Below, piece by piece: positions 1 to 6,990 of a stretch of DNA of 14,673 nucleotides; within the stretch, counting starts at the first letter, position 1, and every line of letters begins with the position of its first letter. The stretch spans positions 1-14,673 of the forward strand of contig JAIOPA010000001.1 of the NCBI GenBank assembly GCA_021414165.1. The letters run 5' to 3'. The notes beneath the pieces are model-generated. The model ran no database searches and was not told where the DNA came from. It was given only the letters and a program-made list of their open reading frames with translations. The DNA is from Candidatus Eiseniibacteriota bacterium. GTDB taxonomy: Bacteria > Eisenbacteria > RBG-16-71-46. The translations under genes were made by a program, and so were the position numbers.

Positions 1-2
1 TC

Positions 3-80
3 ACCGCCGCCGCGTGCATCGCCGGCGCTGGCGTGCTCGCCATGGCCTGGGGCCGGCGCGCCGACGGGGCCACGCCGTAG
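3..80 (+). CDS. 3' end of a probable membrane protein (partial)
   Basis: An open frame runs from the window edge to a TAG at 78-80 and gives 25 residues. The tail is a hydrophobic Ala/Gly-rich stretch (ACIAGAGVLAMAW) followed by a short charged end (GRRADGATP). This looks like a last transmembrane helix with a small cytoplasmic tail, as in transporters or other integral membrane proteins. The family cannot be told from so little sequence. The call rests only on the frame being open to the edge, typical codon use, and the hydrophobic-then-basic pattern. The stop lies 230 bases before the next start, so the gene is probably in a separate transcription unit. Confidence 0.45.
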   Translation, partial: TAAACIAGAGVLAMAWGRRADGATP

Positions 81-310
81 CCAATCCCGGGCACCACGAC
101 AGGTCCGGTTGACACCGCCAAACACGCTGGGCGCAGAGAACCACTTCTCGGAAACTAAACGTTGTTTGCGTGTACGTAGCCCTTCAGTCTACCCACCTAG
201 CAGATAGAGGGACCCGCAACGGTCCCGACCCGCCCGGGCGGCGCGCTCACACGACCCCACGAGTCTGTGCTCGACCGCCGAAGGATGTCCCGGACCTGGG
301 AGAAACCGCC
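81..310 (+). other. Intergenic leader upstream of the haloperoxidase gene
   Basis: No gene is visible in these 230 bases. Bases 140-205 are more AT-rich than the surroundings and would suit a promoter. The only good -35 match is TTGACA at 109-114, and it has no convincing -10 box at 16-18 bases. A short perfect hairpin lies at 209-226 (GGGACC, loop CGCAAC, GGTCCC). A 10-base palindrome (CGCCCGGGCG) follows at 231-240. The reading frame is open back to a GTG at 170, but translation from there would bury the signal peptide, so I treat this stretch as untranslated. Confidence 0.4.
298..303 (+). promoter_or_regulatory. Ribosome binding site fixing the haloperoxidase start
   Basis: GGGAGA lies 7 bases before ATG 311. 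It supports the internal ATG, with its immediate signal peptide, over the upstream in-frame GTG at 170. Confidence 0.7.
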
Positions 311-2092
311 ATGATCACCCATGCGCGTCGTTTCATCTTTTCAATGGCGATGATCGCCAGCCTTGCATCACCCGTACTCGCGGATCGCGGCCACGGCCGT
401 GATCCCGCACCCGCTGGCCCGCCCACGCTCGTCGTGAAGTGGAACCAGACCCTGCTCGAGTGCATCCGGCTCCAGCGGCTGGGGCCCCCCATGACGGCAC
501 GCGCGATCGGCATGACGTACACGGCCGGCTTCGATGCCTGGGCGTGCTACGACGAGGTCGCAGTGCCCACCCGGCCGCAGCCGGGGTTCCGCCGCCCGGC
601 CAACGAGCGCAGCGACGCGAACCGCGAGAAGGCGTACAGCTACGCCGTCTATCGCTCGATCGTCGACCTGTTCCCCGCTGGCCGTGACCTCGCGCGCACC
701 CAGATGCTCGCGTTGGGCTACGACCCGGACGATGCGGGCACCGCTCCCACCACCGCGCAGGGCGTGGGCAACGTGTGCGCACAGAACCTGCTCACGTTCC
801 GTCACGGCGATGGCTCCAACCAGCTGGGCGACCTGCACGCCGGTGCGTACTCGGATTACACGGGCTATGCGCCGGTCAACACGCTCGATCAGATCAACGA
901 CCCCAATCGCTGGCAGCCGCTGCGCTTCTCGAATGGCGCCGGTGGCTTCGTCGCACCGGGCTACATCGGGGCGCACTGGGGCGAGGTGACGCCGTTCGCG
1001 ATGCCGACCGGCGAGGCGCTGCGTCCGGCCAAGGGCCCGGCCACGTTCCCCGGCCGCGAGTACGAGCGTCAGATCATCGAGACCATGGAGTTGAACGAGC
1101 ACCTGGACGACCGTGGCAAGGTGATCGCTGAGTACTGGGCTGATGGCCCGCGCTCGGAGCAGCCGCCCGGCCACTGGACGCAGTTCGCGGAGTTCGTGTC
1201 GGCGCGCGACCACCACACGTTCGGCGATGACGTGAAGCTGTTCTTCATCCTCGGCAACGCCGTCATGGATGCCGGTATCAGCGTGTGGGAGGCCAAGCGC
1301 TTCTGGGACTCCGCGCGGCCGATCACCGCGATCCGGTTCTTGAAGAGCGGCCAGAAGGTGAAGACGTACATCCCGTTCGTGGGCCGCGGCGAGGTCGATG
1401 GCAAGGACTGGCTGCCGTATCAGCCCGCCACGTTCATCACGCCGCCGTTCGCCGAGTACCCCTCGGGCCACAGTGGCTTCAGCGCATCGGCGGCCGAGGT
1501 GCTCAAGCGCTTCACCGGCAGCGACAAGTTCGATGGCGAGGTCACCATGACCGCGGGCTCGAGCAAGGTGGAGCCCGGATTCGCGCCGAGCCGCCCCGTG
1601 ACGCTGCACTGGAACACGTTCAGTGACGCGGCCGACGAGGCCGGGTATTCGCGCCGTCTGGGTGGCATCCACTTCGAGGACGCCGACCTCGCGTCGCGCA
1701 TCATGGGCCGCCAGGTGGGCGCGCTCGTGTGGTCCAAGGCCATGGAGTACATCAACGGCCGCACCGGTGTCGTGGCTTCACTGGGTGATGCCGACATGGT
1801 CGAGGCCTCGATCGGCGGCGAGCCCGTGGCCGATGCAGCCCGTATCACGGTCGGGCCCAACCCGAGCGCGGGCCGCGTCACGTTGTCGTTCGCGGTCGCG
1901 CGTGAGTCGCAGTTGCGCGTGAGCGTGATCGATCTACAGGGCCGCGAAGTGGCACGGCTCGCCGATGCGCCGTTCGCCGCTGGCCGTCACACGCTGACGT
2001 GGGATGGCTCGCACGAGGCACCGGGTGTGTACTTCGTGCGCGTGCGCCGTGGCGACGTGAGCACCACGAGCCGGGTGCTGATCTCGCGATAG
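311..2092 (+). CDS. Secreted vanadium-dependent haloperoxidase / PAP2-family protein with C-terminal FlgD-like Ig module
   Basis: This is a 593-residue exported protein. Residues 1-24 form a signal peptide (basic MITHARR, a hydrophobic core, then cleavage near VLA-D). The body matches the vanadium haloperoxidase-like branch of the PAP2 acid phosphatases, and the anion-site motifs are complete: K329-x6-R336-P, PSGH at 384-387 with the acid-base His387, and S447-R448-x5-H454, whose His would ligate vanadate or form the phospho-enzyme. Upstream segments such as HWGEVTPFAM are also typical of this branch. Residues about 510-593 form a separate module with PNPSAG, DLQGREV, AGRHTLTWDG and GVYFVRV. 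This is the FlgD-Ig or Por-secretion-tail type of cell-surface or sorting domain. Whether the enzyme oxidises halides or hydrolyses phosphate esters cannot be decided from sequence. It is a single gene bounded by a terminator at 2112-2148. ATG 311 was chosen for the signal peptide and the GGGAGA site; the frame continues open upstream to GTG 170. Confidence 0.85.
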   Translation: MITHARRFIFSMAMIASLASPVLADRGHGRDPAPAGPPTLVVKWNQTLLECIRLQRLGPPMTARAIGMTYTAGFDAWACYDEVAVPTRPQPGFRRPANERSDANREKAYSYAVYRSIVDLFPAGRDLARTQMLALGYDPDDAGTAPTTAQGVGNVCAQNLLTFRHGDGSNQLGDLHAGAYSDYTGYAPVNTLDQINDPNRWQPLRFSNGAGGFVAPGYIGAHWGEVTPFAMPTGEALRPAKGPATFPGREYERQIIETMELNEHLDDRGKVIAEYWADGPRSEQPPGHWTQFAEFVSARDHHTFGDDVKLFFILGNAVMDAGISVWEAKRFWDSARPITAIRFLKSGQKVKTYIPFVGRGEVDGKDWLPYQPATFITPPFAEYPSGHSGFSASAAEVLKRFTGSDKFDGEVTMTAGSSKVEPGFAPSRPVTLHWNTFSDAADEAGYSRRLGGIHFEDADLASRIMGRQVGALVWSKAMEYINGRTGVVASLGDADMVEASIGGEPVADAARITVGPNPSAGRVTLSFAVARESQLRVSVIDLQGREVARLADAPFAAGRHTLTWDGSHEAPGVYFVRVRRGDVSTTSRVLISR

Positions 2093-2111
2093 ACCTCGCA
2101 CGCTTCAACGG

Positions 2112-2149
2112 AACGGCCGCGTCCCGAGCAGATCGGGGCGCGGCCGTTT
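2112..2149. terminator. Hairpin terminator between converging genes
   Basis: A 15-bp stem (2112-2126 with 2134-2148, one G-U pair) closes a 7-base loop AGCAGAT. Its arms begin AACGGCCGCG and end CGCGGCCGTT. It sits in the 73-base gap between the haloperoxidase stop and the end of the minus-strand zinc-ribbon gene. The T-run is short (TTT), so termination in the plus direction is likely but not certain. The symmetric stem could also serve the minus-strand transcript. Confidence 0.75.
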
Positions 2150-2165
2150 CACTTGCGGTGGAGCG

Positions 2166-2555
2166 TCACTCGCTGCCGGGCGGGAACAACTCCACGCCGA
2201 AGCGCTCGCGCAGCTCCTCGCGGAACGCACGCGAGGGCGCATGCGAGCCCGCGCGGCGGCGGAACTCGTCCCACGCGGCCATGATCTGCGGGCCGTGATC
2301 CGCGAACAGCCGGCGTTCGCGCACCGCGGCATCGAGCACGGCACCCTCACGGGCCTGCAACTCGTCGAGCACCACACGCGCCAGCTGCCGGTGCTCGTCG
2401 GCAGCACCGGGTGCCAACACCGCACCGCTCGAGTCGACCGCGAACTCCTGCGCGCACGAGGGGCAGCGCACGCTGGCGCCCGCCTCCCCCAGCAACGAGG
2501 TCGGCAAGAGGTAGCGGGCCCCGCAGGCGGGGCACTGGAGCGGCAGGCCAGTCAT
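2166..2555 (-). CDS. MJ0042-type zinc-ribbon protein, hypothetical
   Basis: This 129-residue cytoplasmic protein opens with a four-cysteine zinc ribbon: CPAC at 8-11 and CPSC at 31-34, with GARYLLP between them and QEF after the second pair. This is the layout of the MJ0042/zinc-ribbon_4 N-terminal domain. The remaining ~90 residues are charged and helical, with no signal peptide or membrane segment, and I do not recognise them. The start is uncertain. ATG 2555 puts the first Cys at residue 8, as is usual for the domain, but it has no clear ribosome site. In-frame starts at 2585 (ATG) and 2591 (GTG) would add 10-12 basic residues. The gene begins 54 bases after recG on the same strand and is probably co-transcribed with it. 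Its function is unknown; such domains bind zinc and sometimes nucleic acid or protein. Confidence 0.7.
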   Translation of the reverse strand: MTGLPLQCPACGARYLLPTSLLGEAGASVRCPSCAQEFAVDSSGAVLAPGAADEHRQLARVVLDELQAREGAVLDAAVRERRLFADHGPQIMAAWDEFRRRAGSHAPSRAFREELRERFGVELFPPGSE

Positions 2556-2609
2556 GCGAGAGAGAGTATCGCGTCTGGCGCGCATTGGCACGCGCGCAGT
2601 CGCGGCCGA

Positions 2610-4715
2610 TCAGCCCGCCAGCGCCATCTCGAGCGGTTCGCGGAAGCGCTCGCGCAGCATGCCGCGGAGCGCCTGGTGCTCGCCCGACAGGAGGTGCGGA
2701 TCGGCCGCCACCAGCGCGCGGCCGGCCTCGCGTGCGGCCTCCAATATGGCCTCGTCGCGCGCCAGGTCGGCCAGCTTGAGATCGGGCAACCCCGCCTGCC
2801 GGGTGCCCCACAACTCGCCGAAGCCGCGCAGCCGCAGGTCGGCCTCGGCCAGCTCGAAGCCATCGTCGGTGGTGGCCATGACCGCCAGCCGCTCGCGCGA
2901 CTTGGCGCTCGACATGCCGCCCGCGATCAACACGCACACCGAGCGGTGCTCGCCGCGTCCCACGCGCCCGCGCAGCTGATGCAACTGCGTGAGCCCGAAG
3001 CGCTCGGCGTTCTCGACCACCATGACCGTGGCATTGGGCACATCGACACCGACCTCGATGACCGTCGTGGCCACCAGCACATGCACGCGCCCCTCGCGGA
3101 ACGCGTCCATGACCGACTGCTTCTCGTCGGTCTTCAAGCGGCCGTGCAACAGCCCCAGCTCGTAGCGCGCCAACAACGGCTGGGCACGCAGCCGCTCGAT
3201 CTCGGTCTCGGCGGCCTTGAGGTCGGCGCGCGCGCCCTCCTCGATGTTCGGCACCACCACGTAGGCCTGCCGGCCGGCCGCGAGTTCCTTGGCCATGAAA
3301 TCGATCACCTGTGGGAACTTGCCCTCGTCGGTGACACGCGTGACCAAGCGGCCGCGGCCCGCGGGGCGGCCCTTCAAGATGCTCAGGTCGAGATCACCGA
3401 ACCACGCCAGCTGCAGCGTGCGCGGGATGGGCGTGGCGGTGAGCACGAGCATGTGCGGCATGACGCCCTTGCCCACCAAGGCCGCGCGCTGCCGCACACC
3501 GAAGCGATGCTGCTCATCGACGATGGCCAACGCGAGCTGCGGGATGCGCAGCTTCTCCTCGAGCAGCGCGTGCGTACCCACCACCAGCATGGGTTCCAGC
3601 GCATCGAGCCTTGCCTGCAGCGCCTTGCGCTCGCTCGCGGTGGACGAGCCCGTGAGCACCGCGACCGGCAGCCCCGAGGCCGCGGCGAGCCGTGTGAGGC
3701 TCGCGCCATGCTGGCGCGCCAGGATCTCGGTGGGCGCCAGCAACGCGGCCTGCTGGCCGGCCTCGATCGCGGCACACGCGGCGAGCAATGCCACCACGGT
3801 CTTGCCGCTGCCCACATCGCCCACGACCAGCCGGTGCATGGGACGCGGCCGCGCCAGGTCGCCCACGATGTCGGCGAGCGCGCTCTCCTGCCCCTCGGTG
3901 AGCGTGAACGGTAGCGAGGCGCGCACGTTGGCGGCCAACGTGCCGGGGCCGGCCAATGCCAATGCGTGGCCTTCTTCCTTCAACACGCGGCGGCGCAGTT
4001 CCATGACCATCTGCATCTGGAACAGTTCCTCGAACGCGAGCCTCTGTCGCGCCGCCTCGCGCGCCGCATCGTTCGCCGGGAAATGGATATCGCGCAGCGC
4101 CTGCCCCAACGACATGAGGCCGCGCTCGGCCGCGAGCTTGGCCGGCACCGGATCTGGCAGCGTGTCGGCGATCGCATCGAGCGCGCGGCGGATCGCCTGG
4201 CGCAGGCCGCGCGCCGTGACGCCGCGCGTGAGCGCATGCACCGGCACCAGGCGGCCCGCATGCAGCAGATCCTCCAGCTCGCCCTCCAGGACCTCGAACA
4301 TGGGGTTCATCATCTGGCGCTCGGGGCCGGGCGACAGCTCACCGCTCACCACCACGCGCGTGCCTGCGGGCAGCGTGCGCGCGAGCCATGACTGGCCGAA
4401 GAAGTAGAGCCCCAGCGTGCCGGTGCCGTCGGTGAGCGTGGCCGCGAAGTCGCCGCGGCCGCCCCGGGTGCGCAGGGCTGCCGAGTGCTTGATCTCGCCC
4501 ACCACGGTGAGCAGTTCGCCCGGGCGCAGCTCGCGCACCTTGGCGAACCGGCTGGCGTCCAGCCAGGCGCGCGGCGTGTGGCGCACCAGGTGCTCCAGCG
4601 TGACGATGCCCAGACGCTCGAACGCGAGCGCACGCTGCGGCCCCACCCCGGGCAGGAACTGCACCCGGGTGCGGTGGTCGAGCGCCGGGGTCCCGGCAGG
4701 GCGGCTGGTGGTCAT
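2610..4715 (-). CDS. recG: ATP-dependent DNA helicase RecG
   Basis: RecG is a superfamily-2 double-stranded DNA translocase that remodels stalled replication forks and branch-migrates Holliday junctions. The protein has 701 residues, close to the 693 of E. coli RecG. The N-terminal wedge region opens with an HhH-like FLPGVGPQRA (20-29) and an OB fold near 55-150. The helicase core has all motifs: Walker A GDVGSGKT (299-306), the Walker B variant DEQH (400-403), TATPIPRT (426-433), motif V ATTVIEVGVDVP (549-560) and motif VI QLRGRVGRGEH (580-590). The C-terminal RecG signature FELAEADLRLRGFGELWGTRQAG (620-642) is intact. ATG 4715 is preferred because GGGAG precedes it by 11 bases and the length fits. 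In-frame ATG 4733 and TTG 4769 exist without a good ribosome site. The zinc-ribbon gene follows downstream and rpmB is divergent upstream. Confidence 0.97.
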   Translation of the reverse strand: MTTSRPAGTPALDHRTRVQFLPGVGPQRALAFERLGIVTLEHLVRHTPRAWLDASRFAKVRELRPGELLTVVGEIKHSAALRTRGGRGDFAATLTDGTGTLGLYFFGQSWLARTLPAGTRVVVSGELSPGPERQMMNPMFEVLEGELEDLLHAGRLVPVHALTRGVTARGLRQAIRRALDAIADTLPDPVPAKLAAERGLMSLGQALRDIHFPANDAAREAARQRLAFEELFQMQMVMELRRRVLKEEGHALALAGPGTLAANVRASLPFTLTEGQESALADIVGDLARPRPMHRLVVGDVGSGKTVVALLAACAAIEAGQQAALLAPTEILARQHGASLTRLAAASGLPVAVLTGSSTASERKALQARLDALEPMLVVGTHALLEEKLRIPQLALAIVDEQHRFGVRQRAALVGKGVMPHMLVLTATPIPRTLQLAWFGDLDLSILKGRPAGRGRLVTRVTDEGKFPQVIDFMAKELAAGRQAYVVVPNIEEGARADLKAAETEIERLRAQPLLARYELGLLHGRLKTDEKQSVMDAFREGRVHVLVATTVIEVGVDVPNATVMVVENAERFGLTQLHQLRGRVGRGEHRSVCVLIAGGMSSAKSRERLAVMATTDDGFELAEADLRLRGFGELWGTRQAGLPDLKLADLARDEAILEAAREAGRALVAADPHLLSGEHQALRGMLRERFREPLEMALAG

Positions 4716-4829
4716 GTGGCGGGCGGCTCCCATGGGCCCGGGCAAGAGGCCCAACCTGTTGCGGGGCAACGCGTCATCGGCATGGCTTCAGAGGCTCCTG
4801 CAACCCTGCCGCGGTCCTGCGGGGCCGCC

Positions 4830-4858
4830 ACCATACCGCCATCGGGCCTGTAGCCCAA
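4830..4858 (-). promoter_or_regulatory. Possible recG promoter
   Basis: Read on the minus strand, TTGGGC (4858-4853) is followed after 17 bases by TATGGT (4835-4830), about 115 bases before the recG start. The -10 is fair and the -35 weak. It is in the right place, but this is a motif match only. Confidence 0.35.
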
Positions 4859-4886
4859 AGCGGGCCATCGCGCAGGCCCGCCCGGC

Positions 4887-4915
4887 TTTACAGTGGGCGC
4901 CGTGGCCGCTATAGT
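4887..4915 (+). promoter_or_regulatory. Sigma70-type promoter for rpmB
   Basis: TTTACA (4887-4892) and TATAGT (4910-4915) are separated by exactly 17 bases, each five of six to the sigma70 consensus. Transcription would start near 4922 and leave an untranslated leader of about 80 bases before rpmB. Confidence 0.75.
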
Positions 4916-4990
4916 CCCCCGCTCATGATTTCGATGGACCTGCCGTGGTGCCCTTTCTTGGCGCCTCGCGTCGGCGGTCCTGTGTCCGTA

Positions 4991-4996
4991 AGGGAG
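4991..4996 (+). promoter_or_regulatory. Ribosome binding site of rpmB
   Basis: AGGGAG ends 6 bases before ATG 5003. It fixes this start against the in-frame upstream ATG at 4925, which would add 26 residues not found in L28 proteins. Confidence 0.8.
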
Positions 4997-5002
4997 AAGA
5001 CC

Positions 5003-5221
5003 ATGGCGAAGTGCTTTGTTTGCGGCAAGATGCGTATGGCGGGTCAGAATGTCAGCCACGCCAACAACGTCACCAAGCGCACCTTCAAGCCGAACATCCA
5101 GAACGTGCGTGCGCTCGTGAACGGCCGCGCCAAGCAGGTCGCCGTCTGCACGCGCTGCATCCGTGGCGGCAAGGTCGAGAAGGCCGTTCGCGGCCGGAAG
5201 GTGCCGACGGCTGCCGTCTAG
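5003..5221 (+). CDS. rpmB: Large-subunit ribosomal protein bL28, zinc-binding form
   Basis: The 72-residue protein is bL28 of the 50S subunit. It has the family pattern MAKCFVCGK, the central VSHANNVTKRTFKPNIQ and a basic C-terminal half. Two cysteine pairs, C4/C7 and C49/C52, form a zinc ribbon, so this is the C+ (zinc-containing) paralogue type rather than the zinc-free form that some bacteria switch to under zinc starvation. No other L28 copy lies in the window. It is a single-gene unit with its own promoter (4887-4915), a strong ribosome site and an intrinsic terminator at 5246-5285. It is divergent from recG and convergent with the TPR gene. Confidence 0.96.
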   Translation: MAKCFVCGKMRMAGQNVSHANNVTKRTFKPNIQNVRALVNGRAKQVAVCTRCIRGGKVEKAVRGRKVPTAAV

Positions 5222-5245
5222 CCCGCCCCACCGCTCAGTAGTGAT

Positions 5246-5285
5246 CCGGCCCGGTCCTCGCAAGAGAACCGGGCCGGAACTTTTT
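5246..5285 (+). terminator. Intrinsic terminator of rpmB
   Basis: A perfect 10-bp GC-rich stem (CCGGCCCGGT at 5246-5255 with ACCGGGCCGG at 5268-5277) encloses a 3-bp CTC/GAG stem capped by a GCAA tetraloop, with one C-A mismatch between the two. It is followed by AAC and TTTTT at 5281-5285, which makes it a textbook Rho-independent terminator. The stem also lies downstream of the TPR gene on the minus strand, though without a T-run in that direction. Confidence 0.93.
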
Positions 5286-5333
5286 GGGTCTGCGGGTGGC
5301 CCCTGCGGCGGGATCACCGCGATGCGCGAAGGC

Positions 5334-6977
5334 CTACACCTCGCGTGACGTGGTGAGCAGCTCGCGCCACGCCATCTGCTCGCGCGGCAGCGCATGCAGC
5401 GGATCCAGGTCGAGCGCCAGCGCGAACTCCGCGTCGGCCTCGAGCGCCCGTCCCAACCGCAGCAGCGCCCAGCCCAGATCGGCGCGGGCAGCGGCGAAGC
5501 CCGGGTGGATCGCGATCGCGGCCCGCAACGCCGGCTCGGCACCTGCCGCATCGCCGCGCGACAACCGGGCGCGACCGAGCAGCGCATGCGCATCGGCCCA
5601 CTGCGGCCGGCGCTCCAACAGCGGCACGAGCCGGGCCTCGGCGATCTGCGGCTGCGCCATCTCGAGCGCCAGTGCGGCACGCTCCAGCGCGGCCGCGTCG
5701 TAGCTCGGCTTCAACTCCAGCGCACGGTCGTAGGCGACCGCGGCCTGCTCCAACTGATCGAGCCCGCGCAGCGTGCGCGCGAGCGCCAGGTGTAGATCGG
5801 GCCAATCGGGCGACAATGCGAGCGCGCGGCGCAACGCCTGCTCCGCCCCCGCCAGATCGCCCATCTCGTAGAGCAACTGCGACTCGGCGAGAGCAGCCTG
5901 CGGCGCCTCGCTGCCCCGTGCGAGCCCACGGCGCACCGCACGCAGCGCGTCATCGTGCCGGCCGAGCGCGTGGTACACGAGCCCCAGCAAGCGCTGTGCG
6001 CGCGCGAACTGGCGATTCAACTCGACCGCATGTTCGAGCGGCTCACGCGCACCCTCGAGGTCACCGCCCCGGAAGCGTGCGAGCCCCAACCAGAACCATA
6101 GGTCGGGGTACTGCGGGTTCGCCTCGAGCGCGGCCTCGACCTCGGCCGCAGCGGCCGGCGCGTCGCCGCGCTCCAGGTTCGTGCGCGCGGCCAACAGGCG
6201 CGCCTCGAGGTAACGCGGGTTGAGTTCGAGTGCCACGCGTAGATGACCGAGCGCGTCATCGAAGCGCTTCACCTCGACGAGCAGCCCCGCCAAGCGGCAG
6301 CGCAGGTCGGCATAGCCGGGCTTGTCGGCCACGGCCTGCGACAAGGCCTGGATCGCCCCGTCGAGATCGCCCGCCTGCTGGCGCGCGAGCGCTTCATCGA
6401 GCGGGCCACGACGTGCGGGCGCATCGGAGCCACCGGGCAGCAACCGGCGCCACTGCTCGCCGGTCCACTCCTTGGAGACCTCGGGGGTCACCCACTCCGG
6501 CGCCTCGAGCCCCAGCGACAACGCCTCGCCGAGTTCCTTGGCGGAGCGCTCGCGCTCGCCGCGCGCGCCCAGGCACACCGCGAGCAGCAGGTGCGCCTCC
6601 ATGTAATGCGGATGCTCATCCAGTGCACGCTCGAGGTCGGCAATGGCCTCGTCGGTGCGGCCCGAGCGCTCGTAGATGCGCGCGCGCTGATAGCGCAGGT
6701 CGGGGAATGTCGGGTTCTCCTCGAGCGCGCGCGTGAACTCGGCCTCGGCCTTGGAGTGGTCACCCGACTGCTGGTAGGCCAGTCCTAGATTGGCGCGCGC
6801 CTCGGCGGCATGCACCAACGCCAGACAGTGGTCCGGATCATTGGGATCGCGGACCTCGCGCAACACGCTCTCGAAGCACTCCGCGGCCTTCTCGAACTCG
6901 CCGCGGTTGAAGTGGAGGATGCCCTCGTTGTAACGGCGGTTATGCCCCCACTTCACCAGCGACGATAAGAAGGCCAC
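5334..6977 (-). CDS. Tetratricopeptide-repeat protein at the end of the dcw operon
   Basis: This is a 547-residue protein built almost entirely of tetratricopeptide repeats, about 13-14 helical pairs. One array runs from 16 to about 156. A Trp-rich non-repeat linker follows at 157-192 (contains PEWVTPEVSKEWTGEQW), and a second array covers 193-526. Inter-repeat turns often carry a Pro-x-x-(Pro/Ala)-Asp motif (PTFPDL, PGYADL, PQYPDL, PDWPDL, PQWADA). There is no signal peptide, membrane segment or enzymatic domain, so it is probably a cytoplasmic scaffold. GTG 6977 is chosen: GAGG lies 5 bases before it and the first TPR helix begins soon after. The longer open frame upstream overlaps ftsZ in another frame. 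It starts 13 bases after the ftsZ stop, so the two are almost certainly co-transcribed. Its partner is unknown; a division or envelope role is inferred from position only. Confidence 0.85.
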   Translation of the reverse strand: MAFLSSLVKWGHNRRYNEGILHFNRGEFEKAAECFESVLREVRDPNDPDHCLALVHAAEARANLGLAYQQSGDHSKAEAEFTRALEENPTFPDLRYQRARIYERSGRTDEAIADLERALDEHPHYMEAHLLLAVCLGARGERERSAKELGEALSLGLEAPEWVTPEVSKEWTGEQWRRLLPGGSDAPARRGPLDEALARQQAGDLDGAIQALSQAVADKPGYADLRCRLAGLLVEVKRFDDALGHLRVALELNPRYLEARLLAARTNLERGDAPAAAAEVEAALEANPQYPDLWFWLGLARFRGGDLEGAREPLEHAVELNRQFARAQRLLGLVYHALGRHDDALRAVRRGLARGSEAPQAALAESQLLYEMGDLAGAEQALRRALALSPDWPDLHLALARTLRGLDQLEQAAVAYDRALELKPSYDAAALERAALALEMAQPQIAEARLVPLLERRPQWADAHALLGRARLSRGDAAGAEPALRAAIAIHPGFAAARADLGWALLRLGRALEADAEFALALDLDPLHALPREQMAWRELLTTSREV

Positions 6978-6990
6978 GGGATCCTCGAGC

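Noticed and set aside
109..137. Promoter with TTGACA at 109-114
   Set aside because: The sequence at -10 spacing (CGCAGA at 132-137) does not resemble TATAAT.
170..310. 47-residue N-terminal extension of the haloperoxidase from GTG 170
   Set aside because: It would place Arg/Pro-rich sequence before a clear signal peptide, and ATG 311 has a good ribosome site.
2241..3914. 557-codon plus-strand open frame opposite recG
   Set aside because: It lies antisense to an unmistakable recG and encodes Arg/His/Ala/Gln-rich low-information protein. Long antisense frames are expected in DNA this GC-rich.
4925..5002. 26-residue N-terminal extension of L28 from ATG 4925
   Set aside because: ATG 5003 has AGGGAG at ideal spacing and gives the canonical MAKC start. 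The upstream ATG lies only a few bases from the predicted transcription start.
5334..6977. Direct DNA repeats within the TPR gene as a mobile or CRISPR-like array
   Set aside because: The periodicity is at the protein level (34-residue TPR units), and the DNA units are diverged with no spacer pattern.
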